Assembly (NCBI GenBank): GCA_034667465.1
Contig: JAXDJV010000002.1
Span: 62,001 to 126,000 of the forward strand
Direction: 5' to 3'
DNA length: 64,000 bases
Origin: JAOBAU01 sp034667465
GTDB lineage: Bacteria; Acidobacteriota; Thermoanaerobaculia; Gp7-AA8
A program made the translations under genes and the position numbers. Below are positions 16,092 through 23,119 of the stretch, in pieces. Numbering within the stretch: the stretch's first letter is position 1; the number at the start of each line of letters is the position of its first letter. The notes beneath the pieces were generated by a model that saw nothing but the letters and a program-made list of their open reading frames with translations, was not told the origin of the DNA and made no database searches.

Positions 16092-16638
16092 GATCGAGGT
16101 TAAGTTCGCGCTGCGCGAGCGCGTCGAGCTGCTGCGCAAGCTCACCGAGCTCGGCGGGCAACGCCTCTATCCGGAAACGTTCGAAGACAACATCGTGCTC
16201 GATCGCCGCGGCGAGCTGCGGACGAAAGGCGCGTTGCTGCGCGTGCGCAAGTTCGGACGCTATTCGATCGCGACGTTCAAAGGCCCGATGTCGATCGAAG
16301 GCGGCGTGAAGTCGCGCGAAGAAGTGCAGACCGGCGTCGAGAGTTTCGAGCTCGCCATCCAGCTCTTCGATTCACTCGGCTACAAGCCGGTCTTCCGCTA
16401 CCAGAAGTTCCGCGAAGTGTGGCGCGTGCGCGAAGTCGAAGTCGTCCTCGACCGGACGCCGATCGGCGATTACTTCGAGATCGAAGGGCCGCTCGACGTC
16501 ATCCGCAACGTCGCCACCGAGCTCGGCATGAACATGGACCACGCCATTCGGCAGACGTACGCCGATCTCTATCGCCAGGCGCGCCGCACGCGCGCCGACC
16601 TGCCGGAGAACATGGTGTTTCCGCCGGAGCAGCTGTAA
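16081..16638 (+). CDS. CYTH domain protein (class IV adenylate cyclase / triphosphatase family)
   Basis: The 185-residue protein begins MATEIEVKF, giving the ExExK signature at residues 4-8 that coordinates metal and triphosphate in the CYTH tunnel fold. LLRVRKFG, ATFKGP and YFEIEGP are the expected basic and acidic strands lining the tunnel. Family members hydrolyse triphosphate compounds or, in a few cases, make cAMP; sequence alone does not separate these, and thiamine-triphosphatase or inorganic triphosphatase activity is as likely as cyclase. The start lies inside the pgk C-terminus with an 11-base overlap, so it is translated with the glycolytic genes. Confidence 0.85.
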   Translation: MATEIEVKFALRERVELLRKLTELGGQRLYPETFEDNIVLDRRGELRTKGALLRVRKFGRYSIATFKGPMSIEGGVKSREEVQTGVESFELAIQLFDSLGYKPVFRYQKFREVWRVREVEVVLDRTPIGDYFEIEGPLDVIRNVATELGMNMDHAIRQTYADLYRQARRTRADLPENMVFPPEQL

Positions 16639-16641
16639 CCA

Positions 16642-16715
16642 AATGATGAATGAGGAATGATGAATTCTGAATCGCTCCGCGTCATTCATCATTCATCATT
16701 CAGCATTCATCATTC
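16642..16715. repeat. Heptamer-repeat hairpin, copy A3
   Basis: Left arm of AATGATG/AATGAGG units, a loop containing TCTGAATCGCTCCGC, and right arm of ATTCATC/ATTCAGC units. The heptamer differs from copies A1 and A2 (AATGATG versus AAGGATG) but the architecture is the same. It sits between the CYTH gene and the nucleotidyltransferase gene on the same strand. Confidence 0.75.
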
Positions 16716-16739
16716 GTTGTTCAGGCGCAGGCGTCCGCG

Positions 16740-17741
16740 ATGAAAGCCATGCTCCTCGCCGCCGGCTTCGGCACGCGGCTCCGTCCGATCACCAGCTCGC
16801 TTCCGAAACCGCTCGTACCGATTTGCAATCGGCCGCTGATCGCGTGGGCGGTCGAGGCGTTTCTCCGCGCGAACATTCGCGAACTGATCGTCAATCTGCA
16901 TCACCTGCCGGAACCGCTCGAGCGTTATCTCCTCGACACGTTCCCCGCCGCCACTTTTCACTTTTCGCGCGAGCGGGAAATCCTCGGCACCGGCGGCGGG
17001 ATTCGCGCGGTGCGTTCGCTGCTGGAACAGGAAGAGGAATTCGTTCTCGTCAACGCCGACACGATTCAGTTTCCGCGTTACGACGAGTTGTCGCGCGCGC
17101 GCCGCGAGCGCGATGCACTCGCCGCGCTGACGCTTCGCCATCCGCCGGCCGGCGATCGCTTCACCGCCGTCTTCAACGACGCCGGACGGATCACCGGCTT
17201 CGGTTCCGGCAGCGGCGAAGCGCTGATGTTCGCCGGCTCGCACGTCATCAGCTCGCGCATCTTTCGCTATCTCCCCGATCGCGATTTCTCCGGCATCGTC
17301 GAAGACGTCTATCAACTCCACACAAATGAGCTGGCGGCGATCGTCGACGACGGAATCTGGTTCGACATCGGCACGCCGCAGCGCTACATGAATGCGCTCG
17401 CCGCGCTGCTGCGGCTCACCATCGCCGGCGAGCTGGAGCCGGCGAACGGCTCACGCGTCGAAGATGATTCGCTCGCCCATGAGAGCGCGCAGATTCGCGG
17501 TTCACTTACTCGCTCGACCGCCGGCGCGCGCAGCATCGTCGACGGCGATGCGACCGACAGCGCGATCTGGGACGACTGCAACATCGGCGACGGCGTGACG
17601 CTGAAGAACTGCATCGTCGCGCACGGCGTCACCCTCTCAACGCCCGCGCACCATGAGAACGCGATGATCTGCAACGAAGGCGCGACAGTTACAGTCACGC
17701 CGTTCCAAGCCGTCGGTGCTACGATCGTTCGCATTCCATGA
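16740..17741 (+). CDS. Sugar-phosphate nucleotidyltransferase
   Basis: This 333-residue protein begins MKAMLLAAGFGTRLRPIT, the pyrophosphorylase signature with the catalytic G-x-G-T-R-L-R-P. KPLVPICNRPLI follows, the sugar-phosphate loop. GTGGGIR near residue 85 and NADT near 108 complete the active site. The C-terminal 90 residues resemble hexapeptide left-handed-helix repeats (IWDDCNIGDGVTLKNC). The family activates sugars as NDP-sugars for envelope polysaccharide. I cannot tell mannose-1-phosphate from glucose-1-phosphate use. The stop overlaps the next gene, a sensor kinase, by four bases. Confidence 0.88.
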   Translation: MKAMLLAAGFGTRLRPITSSLPKPLVPICNRPLIAWAVEAFLRANIRELIVNLHHLPEPLERYLLDTFPAATFHFSREREILGTGGGIRAVRSLLEQEEEFVLVNADTIQFPRYDELSRARRERDALAALTLRHPPAGDRFTAVFNDAGRITGFGSGSGEALMFAGSHVISSRIFRYLPDRDFSGIVEDVYQLHTNELAAIVDDGIWFDIGTPQRYMNALAALLRLTIAGELEPANGSRVEDDSLAHESAQIRGSLTRSTAGARSIVDGDATDSAIWDDCNIGDGVTLKNCIVAHGVTLSTPAHHENAMICNEGATVTVTPFQAVGATIVRIP

Positions 17742-19882
17742 CACCCGCAACCGTCTCTGAAGCGGCGGCACGGCGTCGCGTCATCGCCGTTTTTCTGACC
17801 CAGGGAAGCGTCGCCTGCGTCGCGCTGATCTGGGTGACGTGGCTCCGTCACGATCAGATCGCCGGCGTCTTTCACCGCCTCGGCACCAGCGCCTGGATCC
17901 TCATCGCCATCTTCCTGGCCTTCGCCTTTGCGATGGCGCTCGTCAAATTCGAGCTGACGAATCTCATCTTCGTCTCGCTCGTCATCACCGCCTGCATGGC
18001 TTCGTTTCCGTTGCTCGGCGCCGCGCTCGCGGCGTGGACGGCCGTCGTCTCCGCGACCATCGCGCGCTGGCTGGCGATGAAGCAATTCGGTCCGGTCAAG
18101 ACCGACATGCACGATCCGAACGTCGAGTATGTGAAGACGTTCGCCGGCCAGTTCGGCACGTACGGACTCCCGGTGCTCGTGGCCGGCACGATCTACGAGA
18201 AGCTCGGCGGCGAAGTGCCGCTGATCCACGCGACCGGCCGCGCCGCGCTGCTGGTCGTGATCGGCAGCCTTGCGCTGATCGCCACGAATCTGCTGCTGAT
18301 GTTCATGCCGGCGCGCTCGTACGGCTATTCGGCGAGAAAGATCCTCGGACTCGATCTCGTCGACGGCTCGATCTCGCTGCTGACGCTGCCGTACGCGGTC
18401 GTCACCGCGCTCAGTTTCGGCGCGATGGGATGGGGCGCCGTCCTCGCGCTAGCGTTCACCGGGGTCATCGCCAATCTCGTCGCGCGCAACCTCGCGGTAA
18501 CGCGCTCGCGCAGCCTGCAACAACTCCAGCGCCTCGCGTCGCTGACCAACATCGGCAAGACGATCTCGCTTCGCTTCACGACCGATCAGCTGCTGATGAA
18601 GATCTATACCGAGTGCAAGAAGATCGTCGACTGCTCGCTCTTCACGATCGCGCTGCTCGACGAATCGACCGACGAGTTGTCGTTCGAGCTCGACGTTCGC
18701 GAAGACACGTTCCTGCCGAAAGACCGGATGCCGGTCGGCGAAGGGCTCAACTCGTGGGTCGTCAAACATCATCAGCCGCTGCTGATCGGCAGCGTCGCCG
18801 AGGAGCGGCGATATGGCGTGAAAGCAATCGCCGATACGAAGCCGACCGAGTCGTGGCTCGGCGTCCCGATGATCGCGCGCGACCGCGTCATCGGCGTCAT
18901 CTCCGTCGAGAGCTTTCGCAAGAACGCGTTCTCGGATGACGATCTGCTGCTGATCACCGCGATCGCCAATCAGGCGGCGGTCGCGCTCGAGAACGCGCAT
19001 CTCTACAAAGATCTCGAAGGGCTGACGTACGCGCTCGAGCAACGCGTCATGGAGCGGACCAACGAGCTGCGCGAGACCAACCTGCGGCTGATGGCGGCCG
19101 ACCGATCGAAGAATCAATTCCTCGCCAACATGTCGCATGAGCTGCGGACGCCGCTCAATTCGATCATCGGATTTTCAAGTGTGCTGCTGGAATCAACGCG
19201 CAACATCGTTCAGCCGCGGCTCTACAAGTTCCTCGAGAACATTCACGCCGCCGGCAACCATCTGCTCGAACTGATCAACGACATTCTCGATCTCTCGAAA
19301 ATCGAAGCGGGGAAGATGGAGCTGCGCGCCGATCGCTTCGACCTGCACGAAACGCTGGCCGCCGTCGAGCGTGTAATGAAGGGATTCGCCGCGGAGGCGA
19401 ACGTCCGCATCATCGCGAAGATCGATCCCGACGTACCGAACGTCTGTCTCGATGAAGGACGGCTGAAGCAGATTCTCTTCAACCTCCTGTCGAACGCCGT
19501 GAAGTTCTCGCCGCAGGGCGGACCGGTGAACGTAAACGTCGCCGCGATTCCGAAAGAGGAATCGCCGATCGGCGTGAACGCGGTGCGGATCGAAGTGGCC
19601 GATCAGGGGATCGGCATTTCGCCCGACGAGCTGCAGCGAATTTTCGACGAGTTCTATCAGACGGAAGAAGGACGGCGTTCACGCCGCGGCGGGACGGGAC
19701 TCGGGCTTTCGCTCACGCGCAATTTCGTCGAGCTGCATCACGGCCGGATCGAAGTGCAGTCGACTCCCGGCAAGGGGTCGTGCTTCACGATGTATCTGCC
19801 GGTCGATTACCACGAAGCGGCCGGCGCCATGCCGCCGCAAATGCTGCAGCTCGGCAGCGCGGAGCAGCGCGTGGTGCACTGA
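17738..19882 (+). CDS. Membrane sensor histidine kinase with GAF domain
   Basis: The 714-residue protein has an N-terminal block of about seven membrane helices (residues 18-245). A GAF domain follows (about 275-425, with SLFTIALLDES and SWLGVPMIARDRVIGVIS), then a short coiled coil ALEQRVMERTNELRETN. A HisKA domain carries the phosphorylated His in MSHELRTPLNSIIGF, and a HATPase domain has N (NLLSNAVKF), G1 (VADQGIGIS) and G2 (GGTGLGLS) boxes. No response regulator gene is adjacent, so it is an orphan by position. It is translationally coupled to the nucleotidyltransferase, hinting at sensing linked to envelope synthesis. Confidence 0.92.
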   Translation: MTPATVSEAAARRRVIAVFLTQGSVACVALIWVTWLRHDQIAGVFHRLGTSAWILIAIFLAFAFAMALVKFELTNLIFVSLVITACMASFPLLGAALAAWTAVVSATIARWLAMKQFGPVKTDMHDPNVEYVKTFAGQFGTYGLPVLVAGTIYEKLGGEVPLIHATGRAALLVVIGSLALIATNLLLMFMPARSYGYSARKILGLDLVDGSISLLTLPYAVVTALSFGAMGWGAVLALAFTGVIANLVARNLAVTRSRSLQQLQRLASLTNIGKTISLRFTTDQLLMKIYTECKKIVDCSLFTIALLDESTDELSFELDVREDTFLPKDRMPVGEGLNSWVVKHHQPLLIGSVAEERRYGVKAIADTKPTESWLGVPMIARDRVIGVISVESFRKNAFSDDDLLLITAIANQAAVALENAHLYKDLEGLTYALEQRVMERTNELRETNLRLMAADRSKNQFLANMSHELRTPLNSIIGFSSVLLESTRNIVQPRLYKFLENIHAAGNHLLELINDILDLSKIEAGKMELRADRFDLHETLAAVERVMKGFAAEANVRIIAKIDPDVPNVCLDEGRLKQILFNLLSNAVKFSPQGGPVNVNVAAIPKEESPIGVNAVRIEVADQGIGISPDELQRIFDEFYQTEEGRRSRRGGTGLGLSLTRNFVELHHGRIEVQSTPGKGSCFTMYLPVDYHEAAGAMPPQMLQLGSAEQRVVH

Positions 19883-19884
19883 TG

Positions 19885-19890
19885 TATCAT
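19885..19890 (+). promoter_or_regulatory. Candidate -10 (TATCAT) for ndk
   Basis: TATCAT, preceded directly by TG, ends 10 bases before the ndk ATG. The spacer is CCGCGCCGCC with no Shine-Dalgarno sequence, so the transcript would have at most a 3-4 base leader. Confidence 0.35.
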
Positions 19891-19900
19891 CCGCGCCGCC

Positions 19901-20317
19901 ATGTCGAACCGCACATTTACGATCATCAAACCTGACTCCGTCCGCAAAGGAAATTTCGGCAAAATCGTGAGCCGTCTCGAAGCCGAAGGGTTCCGCATCA
20001 TCGGCCTGAAAAAGGTCTTCCTCTCGCAGCAGCAGGCCGAAGGGTTCTACGGCGTGCATCGCGAGCGTCCGTTCTTCAAGGATCTCGTCAGCTACATGAC
20101 GTCCGGTCCCGTTTACGTCGCCGCGCTCGAAGGCGAAGGCGCGGTCGCGAAACTGCGCGCGCTGATGGGCGCAACCGATCCGCTCAAAGCCGACGCCGGC
20201 ACGATCCGCAAGGAGTTCGGCGAGTCAATCGAGCAGAACGCGATTCACGGTTCCGATTCGGACGAGAACGCGAACGGCGAGATCGCGTACTTCTTCGCGC
20301 AAATCGAGTTGTCGTAG
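19901..20317 (+). CDS. ndk: Nucleoside diphosphate kinase
   Basis: A 138-residue NDP kinase that equalises nucleoside triphosphate pools through a phospho-histidine. FTIIKPDSV opens the protein, MGATDPLKADAGTIR is the nucleotide loop, and the catalytic His is in NAIHGSDS near residue 117. The length is normal. It sits alone: the upstream sensor kinase ends 18 bases before it, and rlpA is convergent. The start has no ribosome-binding site, consistent with a nearly leaderless transcript. Confidence 0.97.
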   Translation: MSNRTFTIIKPDSVRKGNFGKIVSRLEAEGFRIIGLKKVFLSQQQAEGFYGVHRERPFFKDLVSYMTSGPVYVAALEGEGAVAKLRALMGATDPLKADAGTIRKEFGESIEQNAIHGSDSDENANGEIAYFFAQIELS

Positions 20318-20398
20318 CCGTCGGGACGAACGTTCGGATTGATCCGCCGCGAAGCCGGTCGCCGAGGCTTTGCCAGGCAACGCGGCGGCCCGTGGCCG

Positions 20399-21340
20399 CT
20401 ACGGCGCGACGACGATCGCCGAAATCCCTGCGGCTTCCAGCTTCGCGCGAGCAGCAATCGCCTGCTCGCGCGTTGCGAAGGGACCGATGCGAACGCGATA
20501 CAGCGTCGCGCTGTGATCGACGTAGCTCTGCTGGCCGATCTTCGTCAGCCGGCCCTGCAGCTCCTTCGCATTCGGCTCCTGCGAAAACGCGCCGACCTGC
20601 ACGACGAACTTCCCTGCCGATGCGACAGGACGCGGCTGCGGCGCAGGCGGAGGCGTGTTGCGCACCACAGGCTGCGAAGCCGGTAATGGTGCAATCGGCA
20701 CCGACTCGATCGTCCGTCCATCCGCGCCGACGACGCGACGCGTCTCAACACCCGGCTGCGACGCGTGCTCTTCGACGACTTCCACACGATCGACGGTGAT
20801 TGGCGGAACATCCGCAGGCGCTGCAGCGACCGGCGCGGGAACAGGAGCCGGCGCCGGAACGCTGCGCGGCTGCTGCGTCGTCGGCGACGCGGCGACATCG
20901 GGAATCGAAACAACGTACGGCGCCGGCGGCTCGCGATCGCCGCGTCCGACTTTCACGACCGTCAGATCGACTTCGCCATGTCCCGGCTCGATCAATCCGA
21001 TCTGCTGCGCGGCCGCGTACGTCAGATCGATCAGCCGATTACCGACGTACGGTCCGCGATCGTTGATCCGGACGCGCACCGTCTGTCCGTTCGTCGGATT
21101 CTTCACGTCGACGATCGTGCCGAACGGCAGCGAGCGATGCGCGGCCGTCATCAGCAGCGGATCGAAGATCTCGCCGTTCGCGGTGGTCCGGCCGGCAAAC
21201 TCCTGGCCGTACCAGCTCGCTTCGCCGTGCATCGCTTCCGGCGCGGGAAGCGCCGGCGCCTGCGTCGTCGTCGCGCAGCCGTATGCGATGCAGTTGATGA
21301 GAAACACGATGACGATTCGCCTGCGAACGTTCACGCTCAC
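20399..21340 (-). CDS. rlpA: RlpA-family septal ring lipoprotein with SPOR domain
   Basis: The 313-residue protein has a lipoprotein signal with lipobox IAYGC (Cys at about residue 22). A double-psi beta-barrel follows (HGEASWYGQEFAGRTTANGE, INDRGPYVGNRLIDLT, residues about 38-130), then a Pro/Ala-rich linker, and a C-terminal SPOR domain (KFVVQVGAFSQEPNAKEL, about 238-310) that binds denuded glycan at division sites. RlpA proteins cut or remodel septal peptidoglycan. The Asp in NDRGPY and the His in TAAHRSLPFGT, needed in active members, are present. The start overlaps the purB stop by four bases. Confidence 0.92.
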   Translation of the reverse strand: MSVNVRRRIVIVFLINCIAYGCATTTQAPALPAPEAMHGEASWYGQEFAGRTTANGEIFDPLLMTAAHRSLPFGTIVDVKNPTNGQTVRVRINDRGPYVGNRLIDLTYAAAQQIGLIEPGHGEVDLTVVKVGRGDREPPAPYVVSIPDVAASPTTQQPRSVPAPAPVPAPVAAAPADVPPITVDRVEVVEEHASQPGVETRRVVGADGRTIESVPIAPLPASQPVVRNTPPPAPQPRPVASAGKFVVQVGAFSQEPNAKELQGRLTKIGQQSYVDHSATLYRVRIGPFATREQAIAARAKLEAAGISAIVVAP

Positions 21341-22773
21341 ACCCGCACCTCGCCAACTTCGTCGTGAATCAACGCGCGCTGCCGCTCGAGGATCGGATCG
21401 ATCTCTTCGATGAGGAAGCGCTCGGTCTGCTGTCGCGAAAGTCCCGTGTAATCGTCCGGCCGCGCCAGTCGCTCGATGGCCTCGCGATCGATGCCGAGCA
21501 GTTCATCGGCGGCGATCCGATCGAAGAGATCGTTCTGCGCCGAGCCCGACTTCATCTCGCCTGCCGCCGCCTGTGAATGGATCCGCACGCGCTCGTGCAG
21601 CACCTGCCGGTCGCCGCCGCGTCGCACGCCTTCCATCATCAGATTCTCCGTCATCATGAACGGCAGCTCGCGCCGGACATTCGCAGCAATCACCTCTTCA
21701 TGCACCACGATGCCGCCGACGATGTTGTCGTAGATGAGCGCGAGGGCATCCGCTGCAAGAAACGCTTCCGGAATGGCGATGCGGCGATTTGCGGAATCGT
21801 CGAGCGTTCGCTCGAACCATTGCGTCGCCGCCGTGAAGGCAGGATTGAGCGAGTTGACGATCAGATGCCGCGACAGCGCATCCATCCGCTCGGCGCGCAT
21901 CGGATTGCGCTTGTACGCCATCGCCGATGAACCGATCTGCTCCGCTTCGAACGGCTCTTCGATCTCGCGAAGATGCTGCAGCAGTCGCATGTCGTAGCCG
22001 AACTTCGACGCCGACTGACCAAAGCCGCTCAGCGTCGCCACGACCTGCGCGTCAACCTTGCGCGAATACGTCTGGCCGGAAACCGGATAGGTGCGCGGAA
22101 TGCCGACCTTCGCGGCGACGAGCTGTTCGAGGCGATTCACTTTCGATTCGTCGCCTTCGAAGAGGTTGAGGAACGAAGCCTGGGTGCCGGTCGCACCCTT
22201 GACGCCGAGGAGCGCAAGCGAGTTGCGGCGGAACTCGAGCTCTTTGAAATCGAGGAGGAGGTCGTGCAGCCAGAGCGTCGCACGCTTGCCGACCGTCGTG
22301 AACTGCGCCGGCTGAAAGTGCGTGAACGCGAGAGTCGCTGTGCCGCGCCACTTCCACGCGAAGTCGCGCAGTTTGGCGATGACGTTCAGCAGGCGGCGCT
22401 CGAGGATCGCCAGCCCTTCCGACATCTGGATGATGTCGGTGTTGTCGGTGACGTACGCGGAGGTGGCGCCGAGGTGGATGATGCCTTTCGCGGACGGCGC
22501 CTGCAGGCCGTACGCGTAGATGTGCGACATCACGTCGTGACGCACTTCGCGCTCGCGGCGCTCGGCATCTTCGTAGTTGATGTTCTCGAGCGTCGCTTTC
22601 AGCTCGGCGATCTGCGCGTCGCTGATCTCGAGTCCGAGCTCGCGCTCCGCTTCGGCAAGCGCGACCCAGAGGCGGCGCCACGTGCGGAATTTGAAGTCGG
22701 GCGAAAAGACGTACGACATCTCGCGCGATGCGTAGCGTTCGGTGAGTGGATTCGATGCCGAGTCGCGCGTCAC
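21337..22773 (-). CDS. purB: Adenylosuccinate lyase, eukaryote-like long form
   Basis: The lyase makes AMP from adenylosuccinate and AICAR from SAICAR in purine synthesis. The 478-residue product is longer than the usual 430-460 of many bacteria. Its strings FRTWRRLW, GIIHLGATSAYVTDNTD, FTHFQPAQFTTVGKR, VKGATGTQASFL, SSAMAYKRNPMRAER and QWFERTLDDSANRR resemble the animal ADSL type rather than the Bacillus type, which has P-H-K-R-N-P. The GTG at 22773 is chosen because TATAAT lies 6 bases upstream and no Shine-Dalgarno sequence is present. It is the first gene of a purB-rlpA unit. Confidence 0.93.
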   Translation of the reverse strand: MTRDSASNPLTERYASREMSYVFSPDFKFRTWRRLWVALAEAERELGLEISDAQIAELKATLENINYEDAERREREVRHDVMSHIYAYGLQAPSAKGIIHLGATSAYVTDNTDIIQMSEGLAILERRLLNVIAKLRDFAWKWRGTATLAFTHFQPAQFTTVGKRATLWLHDLLLDFKELEFRRNSLALLGVKGATGTQASFLNLFEGDESKVNRLEQLVAAKVGIPRTYPVSGQTYSRKVDAQVVATLSGFGQSASKFGYDMRLLQHLREIEEPFEAEQIGSSAMAYKRNPMRAERMDALSRHLIVNSLNPAFTAATQWFERTLDDSANRRIAIPEAFLAADALALIYDNIVGGIVVHEEVIAANVRRELPFMMTENLMMEGVRRGGDRQVLHERVRIHSQAAAGEMKSGSAQNDLFDRIAADELLGIDREAIERLARPDDYTGLSRQQTERFLIEEIDPILERQRALIHDEVGEVRV

Positions 22774-22779
22774 GCTCGG

Positions 22780-22787
22780 ATTATACT
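22780..22787. promoter_or_regulatory. Shared divergent -10 element of purB and ftsB
   Basis: ATTATACT reads TATACT on the plus strand, 8 bases before the ftsB ATG, and TATAAT on the minus strand, 6 bases before the purB GTG. Neither gene has a Shine-Dalgarno sequence. A single AT-rich octamer thus appears to serve two leaderless genes in opposite directions. The -35 regions on both sides are poor. Confidence 0.55.
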
Positions 22788-22795
22788 GGTCACGA

Positions 22796-23119
22796 ATGCA
22801 CTCAGCCGTCTCCACGCATGATCCGAAGCGCGCCACTCAGGTGACGCTGAAAGCGGTGACGCTTCTCTCGGGCGTGCTGACGGTCGTCTTTCTGATCTCG
22901 TTTTTCTTCAGCGACGGCGGCATCGCCGAGCTGCACCACGCCCGCAAACGGGTCGACGCGCTGCGCAGCGACATCACCCGCCTCGAGCAGGAAAACATCC
23001 GCCTCCGCGCCGAGATCGACAGCGTGAAACGCTCGACGTACGCCGTCGAGCGCATCGCCCGCGAAGACCTCGCCATGTCGAAAAAAGGCGAGTTGGTTTA
23101 CATGCTGCCAAAGCGGTAG
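22796..23119 (+). CDS. ftsB: FtsB/DivIC-type septum formation protein
   Basis: The 107-residue protein has a short cytoplasmic tail, one membrane helix (LSGVLTVVFLISFFF, about residues 25-39), and a coiled coil (ARKRVDALRSDITRLEQEN). The C-terminal motif ARED-LAMSKKGELVY is characteristic of septum formation initiators. These proteins bridge FtsL and FtsQ and help to start septal peptidoglycan synthesis. RlpA, another division protein, is encoded two genes away. The ATG at 22796 is chosen over the open upstream frame because it gives normal topology and lies 8 bases after TATACT. Confidence 0.85.
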   Translation: MHSAVSTHDPKRATQVTLKAVTLLSGVLTVVFLISFFFSDGGIAELHHARKRVDALRSDITRLEQENIRLRAEIDSVKRSTYAVERIAREDLAMSKKGELVYMLPKR

